The notes under the pieces are model-generated. The model had not been told where the DNA came from and searched no databases. It saw nothing but the letters and a program-made list of their open reading frames with translations. A stretch of DNA of 64,000 bases. Source: Candidatus Ichthyocystis hellenicum. Its GTDB lineage: Bacteria > Pseudomonadota > Gammaproteobacteria > Burkholderiales > 2013Ark19i. Positions 9,766-20,787 of this stretch are shown here, one piece after another (positions within the stretch are counted from its first letter, which is position 1; each line of letters starts with the position of its first letter). The stretch covers positions 1,711,773-1,775,772 of the forward strand of contig NZ_LN906597.1 of assembly GCF_001460935.1 (NCBI RefSeq), given 5' to 3'. The position numbers and the translations under genes were made by a program.

Positions 9766-11379
9766 TTATGATTTGCTTTCAGCAGATGTTTGAGATATTT
9801 CTTCAGTAAAATTTATCAAAAACAAATTCATTTCTGATATTTCATTTCTTAGATTATTTATCGATCTGGCTATATTTATCAAAAATACCAAATCATAATT
9901 TTCAACTGATTTATCCTTACTTTCAGTTGATTTATCCTTTCTAGTTGCTTCCTTTATGTCATCCACAAAAACTTTTCTGAGAAATTTTTCTATTACCAAC
10001 ATTCTATCAGAAATAGGAATAGAATTCTTACCCAATCCATGAGTAGAATTAGGTATTCCTAGGAAAGAAAAAAATTTATTATTTGTATGTTCATCATCTA
10101 GGTCAATTTTTCCAAGCAAACATTTAATTGTCATATTCTTGTTGGCTATAAGTTCATTATACTTTGCCTTTAAGAACAAAGAGATATTCCTAAACTCTCG
10201 TTCCCAATCTGATCTATAAACGCCTAAACTTGAATTTAAAATTCTACTTCTAATAATCATCGTTACATCTTCCAATGGTACATAATTACATAAGTCTAAT
10301 AAAGGAATAAGTGTTTTTCTTATTGAACCGACAATCTCTATACAATTTCTTAGGCTAATCACTATATTCAATGATAGCATGGCTAGATTTTCGCTTTCAT
10401 ACGGTCCATTTTCAGCAACACATCTACGACTAGTTGACTCTAGTAATAAATTATTACTATGTAATATCTGCAGGAGAGCAGCCATAATTATATTGTATGA
10501 TTTTTTACTCATTTTTGCAGACGACTCCTTTAAACAAACCATTAATTTACATAAATCATAATCAACAGCAATAGAATTGCTACGAAGTGGATTAATAACA
10601 AATTCTTTGATACGAGAACATGGAGCTATCTCTAAGTTGCAAAAAGCTAATTTGGGATTTAAAAAATACAGTGGATCTCGATAATGAAGAATTTCCGCTG
10701 GTGATGGAGGGCTTGTTCTTGGTATATTTAATGGAGGAAACTTTGGAAGTCTCCAAATTTCCATCCTTCTGTCATAATAACGAGGAATAATATCTCCGAT
10801 GTTTTTAGCATGAACCACATGATACATAGGATGAACACTACATATCATAGCTTCTTCACTTGAAAATGAATGCTTTACAAGCAAATCATCAATAATACTA
10901 TCAATAATTTTATTTATGCTATTCCTAAATCGCAATACAATTTCTATTTCTCTACTATCACTCAAGACATCATAGTTATTACGACAAATTTCATCATAAT
11001 TTACACATAATTCGGTACTACTACTGCTATTTTCAGATCGAGATTCGTATTTGCTACTATGGTAGCTATATGAAGTCCAACTATTTACAGACTTAGCAAC
11101 TTCAATAGCATCTTTAGGAGACATTTTCAAATGATCAACTAATTCCTTTTTTTGTGAATCATCACCAGATGGTACTTGCTCTAAGCCATCAGCTATATCA
11201 ACTGATTCTTTTCCTCTTAAAATATCCTTAGTAGAGAGAGGAACCAAACGATCAATGGATTCTTTGCAATTAAGACCATAAACTGCGGCAGTTGATAACT
11301 CTAACAAAGTACAAAGACTTCCACTAATACTAGTTGTATAAAAACACCCTCCTTTTGCATTGCTAATATCAACTAACAT
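9766..11379 (-). CDS. Family A paralogue, long form with duplicated N-terminal box (537 aa)
   Basis: ATG at 11379 follows GAGGGTG at good distance; the TTG at 11394 is less likely. The N-terminal box is present in repeated form: LCTLLELSTAAVYGLNCKES, then IDRLVPLSTKDI, then KESVDIADGLEQVPSGDD, then ELVDHLKMSPKDAIEVA. The ESxDxLxxLS element is therefore repeated before the SKYES motif. Later landmarks: HPMYHVVHAKN, YRDPLYFLNPK, CNYVPLEDVTMII, AKYNELIANKNMTIKCLLGKI, a 'IPNSTHGLGKNSI' segment, and the last helix ARSINNLRNEISEMNLFL. Function unknown. Confidence 0.8.
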   Translation of the reverse strand: MLVDISNAKGGCFYTTSISGSLCTLLELSTAAVYGLNCKESIDRLVPLSTKDILRGKESVDIADGLEQVPSGDDSQKKELVDHLKMSPKDAIEVAKSVNSWTSYSYHSSKYESRSENSSSSTELCVNYDEICRNNYDVLSDSREIEIVLRFRNSINKIIDSIIDDLLVKHSFSSEEAMICSVHPMYHVVHAKNIGDIIPRYYDRRMEIWRLPKFPPLNIPRTSPPSPAEILHYRDPLYFLNPKLAFCNLEIAPCSRIKEFVINPLRSNSIAVDYDLCKLMVCLKESSAKMSKKSYNIIMAALLQILHSNNLLLESTSRRCVAENGPYESENLAMLSLNIVISLRNCIEIVGSIRKTLIPLLDLCNYVPLEDVTMIIRSRILNSSLGVYRSDWEREFRNISLFLKAKYNELIANKNMTIKCLLGKIDLDDEHTNNKFFSFLGIPNSTHGLGKNSIPISDRMLVIEKFLRKVFVDDIKEATRKDKSTESKDKSVENYDLVFLINIARSINNLRNEISEMNLFLINFTEEISQTSAESKS

Positions 11380-11711
11380 GATTATCACCCTCAACTAATA
11401 CTATTTATGCCAACAATAAATACAATTAAAGCTCAACGGATAAGACGTGTATCACAAAACCACTTGCTCACAAAACCACCATCATTGGTAAATTTTGTTG
11501 CACAAATCTAAACATTGAGTAGTATGATTTTTACAATTATATTTACTACAAAAAACTTAGCACATGTACCTGCCACTATTACAATAGTAGCAGGTAATAA
11601 ATACACCAACAATAAAAGATAGTGTCGCATCACAAACTGCGCACCACAAAGCAATAAATTACATGCTAAATAAATAAATTAACCTCTTTGTCTACATCAC
11701 TAGCTAGATAC
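11380..11711. other. Spacer holding a strong hairpin
   Basis: About 330 bp between two family A genes. Apart from the hairpin at 11567-11596 (listed separately) and the promoter expected for gene 9766-11379, nothing is recognisable. Confidence 0.5.
11567..11596. terminator. 14-bp stem hairpin downstream of gene 11712-13208
   Basis: TACCTGCCACTATT pairs with AATAGTAGCAGGTA around a two-base loop, with one mismatch. It lies about 115 nt past the stop of the minus-strand gene. The T-tract is not directly adjacent, so this may be a terminator or another structured element. Confidence 0.5.
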
Positions 11712-13208
11712 TTATTCAGGTAAACTTCTCAAAAAAGACTTCATTTCTAATATTTCTTTTATTAGATTATTTATATAGCCAACCGATCGATCTTTGCTAT
11801 CTGATCCATCCTCTTTACCATCAGATATAGCTCTTCTGAGCAGCATTACTTCAATAATATTCTTACAATCAAATGTAGTATCAGTACAATGTATTTCTAA
11901 CAATGACAACACTTTTCTTCTTACATTAACCTTTTCTAACAAACAGCTAATTATCATTTTTTTACTTTCAATAATGTCAGGGTACTTCAAACTTAATAAC
12001 AAAGATATATTCCTAACCTCCCGTTTGTAGATTGATCTATGATGTTGGTTACGTGAACCTAAAAACATAATCTCAGATATTCTCATCATATCTTCCAAAG
12101 ATACGAAGTTAGAAAATCCTAAGAAAGGCATAAAAATATCCCCAAGGCGCTTCAAATACTTTATATAATTCCTCAAGCAAACTACTACTTTCAATGATGG
12201 TATAATCAACCTCTCTCTCTCTGGAGGTTCACAAATAAGTCCATTCTCAACAACATCAAATCTGACACGAATTATCTGTCTCAATAGTAAACTACTGTAT
12301 TTAATCTGCAGTAGTAATGATAAAATTAAGTTGTGTAATTTCCTATCAATTTTTCCAGATGAATCCTCTAAATAATCTATTAATTTATTTATACGAACAC
12401 ATAAAAGTAAGAGGCTATGACGTAATGGGTGGAGAATAAATTCTCGAACAAAAAAGCAAGGACGAGTATCAAAATCACACAGAGCTAATTTTGAACCTAA
12501 AAAATATAACGGATCACGGTAATACAAAATTTCTTCTGGAGAGGGAGGACTAGATTTTTTGTTTCCAGATAAAGGTTTAGAAGGAAGAGACAAAATATCG
12601 TGCCTTATTTCGTAGTAATTTTCAATAATATCATCAGTATTTTTAGCATTTACTACTTGATACATAGGATGAATACTAAATACACTACTGTCCTCGCTAG
12701 AAAACGAATACTCCAAATTCCAATCAACACTAAACTCCTGGATAATTTGACCTATGTTACTCCTAAGAAACATCACGGTGCTTATTTCATCACAATTACT
12801 CAAAAGCCTATAGTGATCGTTGCAACAGGTTTCATAATAATCATGAGAATAATTGTCAGAGCATCGTACATTATCACTACTCGTAGAATCATATTCATAC
12901 TTAGTACGATATTTACCTAGACTCTTATCATTTGAAGCTGTAGCTGCGTCAATAGCTTCATTTGGAGACAACTGAACTAAATTGTAAACCTTACCTTCAC
13001 CACCTTCACCAGGAAAATGTGCAGCTAAACTATCATGATATACTAAATTATTAACAGCCTCCCTAAATGGTCTACTGTTAGAGGAAAAAGGCACTAAAAG
13101 ATCAACAGACTCTCTGCAACTAAGACCATAAATAGCAGCTGTTGCCAGTTGAGATAGAGTGTAAGGACCACCATCAAAACTAGTCATTCTGATAAATTTA
13201 GCTTTCAC
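11712..13208 (-). CDS. Family A paralogue (498 aa)
   Basis: The GTG at 13208 is preceded by AGGAGCAAGG, so it is a better start than the ATG at 13187, which has no ribosome site. N-terminal box: YTLSQLATAAIYGLSCRES, VDLLVPFSS, an inserted stretch with a second REAVNNLV element, then VYNLVQLSPNEAIDAA. Later: YRTKYEY, CCNDHYRLLSNCDE, HPMYQVVNAKN, YRDPLYFLGSK, SNFVSLEDMMRISE, LKYPDIIESKKMIISCLLEKV and a last helix NNLIKEILEMKSFL. The Ser-rich N-terminal insert distinguishes it from 8051-9454, which it otherwise resembles strongly through the central part. Function unknown. Confidence 0.8.
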   Translation of the reverse strand: MKAKFIRMTSFDGGPYTLSQLATAAIYGLSCRESVDLLVPFSSNSRPFREAVNNLVYHDSLAAHFPGEGGEGKVYNLVQLSPNEAIDAATASNDKSLGKYRTKYEYDSTSSDNVRCSDNYSHDYYETCCNDHYRLLSNCDEISTVMFLRSNIGQIIQEFSVDWNLEYSFSSEDSSVFSIHPMYQVVNAKNTDDIIENYYEIRHDILSLPSKPLSGNKKSSPPSPEEILYYRDPLYFLGSKLALCDFDTRPCFFVREFILHPLRHSLLLLCVRINKLIDYLEDSSGKIDRKLHNLILSLLLQIKYSSLLLRQIIRVRFDVVENGLICEPPERERLIIPSLKVVVCLRNYIKYLKRLGDIFMPFLGFSNFVSLEDMMRISEIMFLGSRNQHHRSIYKREVRNISLLLSLKYPDIIESKKMIISCLLEKVNVRRKVLSLLEIHCTDTTFDCKNIIEVMLLRRAISDGKEDGSDSKDRSVGYINNLIKEILEMKSFLRSLPE

Positions 13209-13507
13209 AACCTTGCTCCTAAGTAACCCAAAAACTCTACCAACAACAATTTTACTATCTAAATAACTATCAATTTATACAATTATTATAATAAATGAGG
13301 ATAAATTATCTCTTACATAGTATCTACTAATAACATCTCTAAACCTCACGAAGATTTTAAGTATTATTAACCCATAAAAATAATTAAAATATCTCCTCAA
13401 TTTTATGTATAAAAATTAACATGTGACAAAACCATAAAACAAACAAACATAAATAGCAAAGCATAATCTCATTAATAAAATATTGTTTTAGAGATAACGG
13501 ATACCTA

Positions 13508-15112
13508 TTAAGATATTTGAGATATTTTCTCAGGTAAATTTTCCATAAAGCCCTCCATCTCTGATATTTCTTCTCTTAGATTATTTATAGATCTGACTAT
13601 ATTTCTCACAAAAACTAAGTCAACATTCTCAGTAATACCATCAGATAGTTTATCTTTTCTGTTTGATTCTAATTCCTCTATGTCATCCTTAACAACTTTT
13701 CTGATTAATTTTTCAATTATCAACCCACTATCAATCATAGAACCGGTGTACTGTACTTTTAATAATGAAAGTACTTTGCATTTTACAGATTCATCATTAA
13801 GATTTATTTTTTCTAAAAGACGATTAATTATCATTCTTTTATTAGCAATAACTTCAGGATACCTCTTGCTTAACAATAAATATAAACTCCTAACCTCCTT
13901 TTTATGTAATAAACTACGGTCCTGAGGACGTGAACCCGATAACACAACCTCGGACATTGTAATTATATCTTCCAAAGATACGAAGTTATAAAACTCCAGG
14001 AATGGCATTAAATTTAGCTTCATAAATTCAACACTACTTATACATTTTCTAAGGCAAATTATCAAATTCAATGATGATATAACTCTACTTTCTCCTCCGT
14101 GAACGTTAGGAGAATATCCAGCTCCAGAAAAAATTCTGTCATCAATCGACTTAATTAACACATCAAGACTGTGTTTTGTCTGTAGAAGAATAGCCATAAT
14201 CAAATTATATAATTTTCTGTTTATTCTCCCAATTGATGCTCTTAAACAATTTATTTCTCTATATACATTTTTTGTCAAAATAACAACATCGCCATACAAT
14301 GGGCTAATGATAGACTCAATTATATAGGAATAAGGACAATTACTTGTAGATAAATCACGTATAATATAATCTGGACTTAAAAAACATAGTGGATCATGAT
14401 CACGCAAAATATTTTCTGAAGATGTCGTATATGATTCTAGCGTAGAGGATCTTTTTTTTCCGCACGGACACAAACTCGGAAGCGACATAATATCAAGCTT
14501 TTTTTCGTGGTAATTAAAAATAATATCTTCAGTATTTTTAGCATGTACTATCTGATACATAGGATGAACACTGCATATAGACGCATCTTCGTTTGAAAAT
14601 GAATACCTCAAAAGCCAATCATTACTAATTTTATCAAGAATTTTACGTAGACTATTCCTAAAGTAAATTACACTTTCCATTTCTTCACAATTATTCAAAA
14701 ATCTATAGTAGTGATTGCAACAAAATTCATAATAATCAACAGAACCTTGGATAACATCATTTCCAACCGATTCAAGTTCATACTTAGTACGATAGCCACA
14801 TGTATTCCTATTCTTTACAAATATAGCTGCTTCAATAGCTTCCTTGGAAGACATCTTCAAATAATCAACTGATTCTTTTTTACTATTAACTTCATTAGCA
14901 GACACCTGCACCAAAGTATCAATTGAATGATCAACTGATACCTTTAAAATATCATCAGTAGACAGCGGAACTAAACAATCAAGGGATTCTTTACAATTAA
15001 CACCATAAATAACAGCTGTCGATAATTGTACTAGAGTGTGTAGGCGCCCTCTGTCAAATTCAGTCGTTTTAATAAATTCACATTGCACAACATCAGTAGC
15101 ATTAATGGACAT
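13508..15112 (-). CDS. Family A paralogue, long form with repeated N-terminal box (534 aa)
   Basis: ATG at 15112 has GGGAG eight bases upstream; the TTG at 15130 is rejected. The N-terminal element occurs several times before the KYE motif: CKESLDCLVPLSTDDI, SIDTLVQVSANEV, ESVDYLKMSSKEAIEAA. Then CGYRTKYE, FCCNHYYRFLNNCEE, HPMYQIVHAKN, DPLCFLS, YNFVSLEDIITMSE, KRYPEVIANKRMIINRLLEKI and the last helix VRSINNLREEISEMEGFM. It is the first gene (by transcription) of the eight complete minus-strand copies; upstream lies a long desert with a dead copy. Function unknown. Confidence 0.8.
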   Translation of the reverse strand: MSINATDVVQCEFIKTTEFDRGRLHTLVQLSTAVIYGVNCKESLDCLVPLSTDDILKVSVDHSIDTLVQVSANEVNSKKESVDYLKMSSKEAIEAAIFVKNRNTCGYRTKYELESVGNDVIQGSVDYYEFCCNHYYRFLNNCEEMESVIYFRNSLRKILDKISNDWLLRYSFSNEDASICSVHPMYQIVHAKNTEDIIFNYHEKKLDIMSLPSLCPCGKKRSSTLESYTTSSENILRDHDPLCFLSPDYIIRDLSTSNCPYSYIIESIISPLYGDVVILTKNVYREINCLRASIGRINRKLYNLIMAILLQTKHSLDVLIKSIDDRIFSGAGYSPNVHGGESRVISSLNLIICLRKCISSVEFMKLNLMPFLEFYNFVSLEDIITMSEVVLSGSRPQDRSLLHKKEVRSLYLLLSKRYPEVIANKRMIINRLLEKINLNDESVKCKVLSLLKVQYTGSMIDSGLIIEKLIRKVVKDDIEELESNRKDKLSDGITENVDLVFVRNIVRSINNLREEISEMEGFMENLPEKISQIS

Positions 15113-15354
15113 AACAAATACTCCCACCAAACACTATACGTATTATATAAATAATTAGTGCGATACTGAAACCAATATTAACCACTCTGTGCATATCGAA
15201 TAAATATTATAGCAATAGCTATCAATATCAGATGGCATATATTTTACATTAATAATTTCATCAACTTTGCCCTTCATCAACATCACCACCTTTATTTATT
15301 CATAAGTGATAAAACTAACGTAATTTTTCAAACAAAATTCGCCCTAACCTTCTG

Positions 15355-15576
15355 TACCACTTGGTACTACCATGTTTCCCAGGTAAAATTCAAACTCAGT
15401 ATGAAAGCAACCATTCCTTTTGTCACTTATAATAATTCAAGCTTCTATCGTTCCATTAGTAGACTTTATTCAATTAGACAATCAATAAATATTTTGCAAA
15501 TAACTTCGGAAATAGATCTTCCCATCAATTCCAACAAGGTACAATGACTGATTGAATTAACATCATTACTTTCCAC
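15355..15576 (-). pseudogene. Decayed 5' end of a family A paralogue
   Basis: Read on the minus strand, the fragment gives HCTLLELMGRSISEVICK, then a stop after DCLIE. In a second frame it gives STNGTIEA, stop, IIISDKRNGCFHTEFE. These match, in the same order and spacing, the living members' CTLLELSMKSVFGVDCKES..., SPKEAIEAAI... and CYRTKYE boxes. A frameshift and an internal stop break it, and no later family motif follows. This is a direct sign that the array once extended further upstream. Confidence 0.75.
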
Positions 15577-17295
15577 AACGATACCTAAAATTCTTACAGT
15601 ACAATATATTATTCTCAGTTACCTAATAAATACTAATCGAAATGCAGTAGATTATGTTTTATATCAATTAATCTTCAATAAGATTGGATAACAAAAATAC
15701 GCAACATATAACAGGTATAACATGAATATATCAACACAAAATCATGTGTATCAATTGCATAAAACTCGGTATATAAAAAATGTTACTTTGAGGAACAAAA
15801 CTTAGCCACAAGAGTATCGGTTTGTAACTTATATAAATTTTATTAAATAATGTACGATAATATAACTATAGTGAACTTTATATTTTACTTTGAGGTGATT
15901 ATTCACATTAATAACTGTATTGTCTCATTATGTTTACAACAGAAAACATCAGTCATTCAAGATATGATTATTAAAAATATGTAATCATTTTCATATTGTT
16001 TTGTACAAGACGAACAACACTTAGTTCTTATAAAATACCTAGGTATAGTGTAATCCTAATTCACAAACATAATTGCCGTTGTTAAACAACAAGAACCACA
16101 GTCACCTTAATGCAGTCGATCCAAATAATACTAAATTAACTTATTCTGCACTTAATAGAGATAAGTATAAAATAGTGGTAGCTATCCCAAACAATAGCTG
16201 TAACTATTTAATAGTATATTTTCATTTAACAACAACACATAATTTTTCCATTGCAGAAACTTCAATATCTTCCTTAACCACTTACCTTAGAAAATAAATG
16301 TATTTAATAATATTCACCCAGCTGATCACAATAATATAAGATCGAGCAATAAAATTTTCTATTTCTTGTAGCTTAGTACAATTTTTCTTAAACCCAACTC
16401 AGTGTAATACCTAGTAATACGAATAAATTTCTACTATGCAACAACATCTAATACGACCAAACACACAACGCAACTACACATAGTATAAAAGTTAAATACC
16501 GTAACGGCATAACATTTTACAATTAAGATTAAGGAGCATACAAAGAATTCTAGCAATATCACATGGTAAAAAATATTTTTCCACTTGATCCATATGGTAT
16601 TGCAAATCCCAGCAACACACCAATATCGGAAGATATCGATAATAATTGCCTAACAATATAGGTATATACCAATATTCATAGGTAGATCGTTAAAAACAAA
16701 ATCACCAATTTACGCAAAAAAATCAATAACTTCATCCTCTTTCTAAAATACTACATATACAACATATACACCCAATTGCAAAAACACACATACCAAAACA
16801 CATGCACAGCCATAATAGCACTCGGTAGTACATCAACAGCTCGCAAAACGCATCTTCCAAGATTAATTTGGATTTTTAATTTCACAAACCAGAATAGAGA
16901 CTCATAACATGCAAGATAAAACGAATTTGCTACATTAAGGATAAATATAATGATAAGAAAAAATTCATGCAAACAAGTACAGACTTGACGCAAAAACACC
17001 GCAACAAATCCAGAAAAAAACACGGCCAGCGATAACTAAATAGACATGGTTGTAAGGTACTACATGCAATACCATCTATCAACTCTGATAACTTTTTAAT
17101 CAAAAATGTATTATACAGGTTGGGCCCAATTTTAACCCTCTACATTTGCCTGGCCTAAGATATTCCCACCTTGATTAAAAAAGTACCACCTATCCAAAAT
17201 AACCGACTTTAAGATAGTCTCATAATTACTTCCCAAGCAAAAAGTAGTAAGGACAAAAACATAAACACTTTGATAAAAAATTATATGCATAGTCT

Positions 17296-17400
17296 GCTGA
17301 AAAAAAAGATAATTTCGTAACTAATTGTTATGTAATAGCAGAAGTTTTTATTCTCAGGAAATAAGCAAAGTTATTAACAGTTTTTGTGAATATGTTTTAG
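17296..17400. repeat. Dispersed ~105-bp repeat, copy 1
   Basis: This stretch matches 20788-20891 over its full length. The ends are nearly identical (GCTGAAAAAAAAGATAA at the left, TTATTAACAGTTTTTGTGAA at the right) and the middle is more diverged. No terminal inverted repeats or coding capacity are visible. It could be a small non-autonomous element or a structured untranslated region; this copy stands alone in the gene desert. Confidence 0.75.
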
Positions 17401-18026
17401 TTATACCCAACTAACTTATTAACTATTTCAGACTAGTGGTAAATACCACTATAATAACTATCCTTATTCCAAAATAATCCTCAACTTGACTAATAATTAC
17501 CCAATTAATTATAGTCGTAATAACAAAATTTCTCTCAACTACAACAGCTTCATCATGTAACCGTTAAATTAATAACCAATAGCCAACAATTTGCAACTAA
17601 CTACAAATTAAGCAAAGCAATTAAAAATTATCTAAGCTAGGTAATAAATAAGACAATATTTACTAAACAAACTACTTATCAAGCAGCAGCGATAAACTCT
17701 TCTTTGTCATAAATCAGCAAATAATCTTTATCTTTATGCATGTAAATTACAAGATCTTCTTATGATTTGTTAGCATGGTGATTACAAAGAAAAAATGGAT
17801 TGGTTATTGCAGCCCCTCTTAAAAGCACAACACCTTGAAAATCAAACTTGAAAAAAACTAAGAACTATGACATTTGAACATATAGCCTTATAAGACATAT
17901 AGTGTGCAAACACCACCCGGTACAGTGAGCTGATGGCATAGAAAAGACCAAACCTAACATGGGTAAAACAAATTACACAGATAACACCAAATGGACGATT
18001 ATATCAAAATTAAGAAAAAGCAAAAA

Positions 18027-18058
18027 CTGGGTATAGATATACCTGGGTATAGGTATAC
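18027..18058. repeat. 16-bp tandem doublet
   Basis: CTGGGTATAGATATAC is followed directly by CTGGGTATAGGTATAC. The two units differ at one base. Role unknown. Confidence 0.55.
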
Positions 18059-18921
18059 AAATATATAACTCAAGTACGACAAGCCATAAAGATTAATTTA
18101 TGCATTATTTAATGACAAATTAGGTAGAATAATAGCTATACAGTAAATCAACATAATCCCTTGTAATCACGCATCACCTATTGCAGAATTAGTAGTAGAT
18201 AAAGAAATTATCAAATGCCGCATAATTCCACTAAGATAGCAGTAGTTTATTTCATGATTCATGCAAATTTCATAAAATTCACTGAGTGAATCGCGTTTAA
18301 TGATTTTACAATTTATGATTTTTATTCAATGAGTTATTTTATATGGGCATAACGTGGTAACAACGTGTTTCTATTTTCAGCCGCTTTGCCAAAATCCTAT
18401 ATCAAGGTGATCCTGCATGAGTATCACTATTTTCTTTTTATACGGCAGAATAATTCTTCCTAAACGTACACAAACCAAATAGACATATAATCCTTTTTCG
18501 TTCCTTAACGCTACTACTGCTTATAAATAACGAAGCTACAGTCACCCATGCCCCCCCTTATCTATCTGTGACATGAGACTTCTTAACAACCGCACATTCG
18601 ATATCTGGTAAGCAATAACCGTGATTTTGGTTTAAGTACCTTATAGATCGAGGAACTACCATTATCTGATAACACCAACAAAATTAGCTTTAAAAACTAG
18701 ATAGTTGCACAAATACCTATCTCATCACTTGCCTCATAAAACTAATCTTCTATACACCTATACCAAACCATCTTATTCACAGCACTCATTAATCTTGGAT
18801 TGCGCACCGAACATCAGGCCATAAGATAGTAGATACAAATATTAATTAAAAAACAACAACAGAAAAACTATCAAAAACATTACATATGTGCTGTCTGAAA
18901 CTACATTAAGCTAAAAATAAC

Positions 18922-19221
18922 TCATTCTTCGCCTATAGGTGGAACATTTTCATAGTCAACCGGACGGTAGCCATCAGGAGTTTTAACAATATCATCCGAA
19001 AACAAATATTTCTCCATTTGATTCATAAGATACTGACGAGCCCTCTGATCAGCCATACTCAATCTGTACTCATTTATAAGCATCGTCTGATGAGAAAGCC
19101 ACATCTGCCAAGCCTCATCACTGACATTATCAAAAATACGCTGCCCAATTGCACCCGGATAGGGGGGAAAATCAAGACCTTTAGCTTCTTTCTTCAATTT
19201 TTGACAAAATACAGTACGCAC
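18922..19221 (-). CDS. yggX: Fe(II)-trafficking / oxidative damage protection protein YggX
   Basis: A 99-residue protein, near the usual length of about 90. It has the family hallmarks: an N-terminal [22 protein letters not shown] with the conserved Cys, [20 protein letters not shown], and TMLINEYRL. YggX proteins are small cytoplasmic factors linked to labile iron handling and protection of Fe-S clusters from oxidation; this is family knowledge. The gene stands alone, divergent from gatB with about 115 bp between starts, so a shared promoter region is likely. With sodB and catalase elsewhere in the window it adds to the oxidative stress set. Start at ATG 19221. Confidence 0.93.
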   Translation of the reverse strand: MRTVFCQKLKKEAKGLDFPPYPGAIGQRIFDNVSDEAWQMWLSHQTMLINEYRLSMADQRARQYLMNQMEKYLFSDDIVKTPDGYRPVDYENVPPIGEE

Positions 19222-19335
19222 AGCTACTACCTCCAGATTACAAAAATATCCATACTAAACCACACGTTCACAGATATCATGTATCTTTAGTAAAGTAACG
19301 TCAATTCTTCTGTAATTTTGTAAAGGAATAGCGTC

Positions 19336-20784
19336 ATGGACTGGGAAACAGTAATCGGTTTAGAAATTCACGTTCAACTAAAAACTCAGTCCAAAATTTT
19401 CTCCAATTCACCAACAATATTCGGTACCGAAAGCAATACTCAAGCTAACTACATAGATGCCGGATTCCCTGGAACACTACCAACTCTCAACAAAAAATCC
19501 ATAGAACTAGCCATTAGATTTGGTATAGCAACACAAGCAAAAATCAACCAACGCATCACCTTTGCCAGAAAAAATTATTTCTATCCTGATTTGCCCAAAG
19601 GGTATCAAATTACTCAGGACAAAGAACCAATAGTATTGGGTGGCCAAATACCCATACAACAGGAAAAAGAAACGCATATGATAAAAATAGATCATGCCCA
19701 CTTGGAGGAGGATGCAGGTAGATCTTTGCATGAAAATCTAAATGGATACACAGGCATAGACTTGAACCGTGCTGGTGTCGCATTACTTGAAATTGTCTCC
19801 TTACCTATGATTAAATCACCGGCAGAAGCTGTATCATACGCAAAAACCATACACCACCTGGTTCAGTGGATAGGCATCTGCGATGGAAATCTACAAAATG
19901 GCTCTTTCAGGATGGATGCTAACGTTTCGGTACGCATACCTGGAGAGACGGCTCTTCGCACTAAGTGCGAGATAAAAAATCTAAACTCTTTCCGTTTTCT
20001 TGAAAAAGCGATTGAATATGAAGCAAAAAGACAAGCAGATACATATGAGCGTGGCGGAAAAATAACACAAGAAACACGACTCTACGATTCTGAAAAAAAT
20101 CTGACCCGTAGCATGAGACAAAAGGAAAGCGCACACGATTACAGGTACTTTACAGACCCGGATCTGCCTGCATTGATAATTTCCGACGAATGGGTGGATA
20201 GTATCAGAAAAGACCTTCCGGAAATGCCATGGGTTATACAGGAAAAGATATCTCAAAAACACGAATTATCTCGCGAGGAAGCAATTTTCATTACTCAGTC
20301 GTTGAACCATACTAGATATTTCGAAATGGCTATGTCAAATAAAAACGTTTCTGCTCAACAATTTATAAATTGGATGAGCGGTCATCTCCAAGCATACATA
20401 AACGACCATGAACTATCGTGGGAGAACCATATAATAACAGCCGATAAACTTGCAAGTATTATTGAAAACATCAACAACGGCACCTTAAGTCAAAGCTCTG
20501 CAAAAAAATTGTTTCAATATGCAATAGATGAAGAAAATCAAGATATAGCTAGCTTGATTAAAAAGTACCACCTTGCCCAAATAACTGACTTACAACCGCT
20601 TACCCAAGCAGCTCGTGAAATTATTCAGGGTAATATAGAAATAGCTGCCCAAATAAAAAGCGGTAAAGACAAAGCTATCAACGCTCTGATAGGAAAAATG
20701 ATGAAACAATTTTCAGGAAAAATAAACGCAACACAAGCACGAGAACTACTTCTCACTGCAATCGATGATGAACTAGAAACATAG
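19336..20784 (+). CDS. gatB: Asp-tRNA(Asn)/Glu-tRNA(Gln) amidotransferase subunit B
   Basis: A 482-residue GatB of normal length. It activates mischarged Glu-tRNA(Gln) or Asp-tRNA(Asn) with ATP, so GatA-supplied ammonia can amidate it. Signature stretches: GLEIHVQLKT at the start, YPDLPKGYQITQ, HLEEDAGRSLH, DLNRAGVALLEIVSLP, and DGNLQNGSFRMDANVSVR, then the helical tail that binds tRNA (SSAKKLF, about residues 390-482). Start ATG at 19336 after AAGGAATAG. gatA and gatC, often in the same operon, are not next to it, so they must be elsewhere for a working GatCAB. The gene ends directly before a 105-bp repeat that fills the gap to pgk. Confidence 0.96.
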   Translation: MDWETVIGLEIHVQLKTQSKIFSNSPTIFGTESNTQANYIDAGFPGTLPTLNKKSIELAIRFGIATQAKINQRITFARKNYFYPDLPKGYQITQDKEPIVLGGQIPIQQEKETHMIKIDHAHLEEDAGRSLHENLNGYTGIDLNRAGVALLEIVSLPMIKSPAEAVSYAKTIHHLVQWIGICDGNLQNGSFRMDANVSVRIPGETALRTKCEIKNLNSFRFLEKAIEYEAKRQADTYERGGKITQETRLYDSEKNLTRSMRQKESAHDYRYFTDPDLPALIISDEWVDSIRKDLPEMPWVIQEKISQKHELSREEAIFITQSLNHTRYFEMAMSNKNVSAQQFINWMSGHLQAYINDHELSWENHIITADKLASIIENINNGTLSQSSAKKLFQYAIDEENQDIASLIKKYHLAQITDLQPLTQAAREIIQGNIEIAAQIKSGKDKAINALIGKMMKQFSGKINATQARELLLTAIDDELET

Positions 20785-20787
20785 GGT

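Larger units (their letters stand above)
15113..18921. other. 3.8-kb gene desert with family A relic and repeats
   Basis: No convincing gene in 3.8 kb. It holds the dead family A copy at 15355-15576, one copy of a dispersed 105-bp repeat (17296-17400), a 16-bp doublet (18027-18058) and a small palindrome ATTCACTGAGTGAAT near 18277. Open frames at 16073-16297 (+) and 16751-17023 (-) have no ribosome site or recognisable similarity and are probably chance. The stretch looks like decaying DNA, as in genomes losing genes. Confidence 0.6.

Noticed and set aside
16073-16297. 74-residue plus-strand frame in the desert
   Set aside because: No similarity to anything I recognise and no supporting start signal.
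16751-17023. 90-residue hydrophobic minus-strand frame in the desert
   Set aside because: No ribosome site, no family pattern and no neighbours to support it; AT-rich DNA often gives hydrophobic chance frames.
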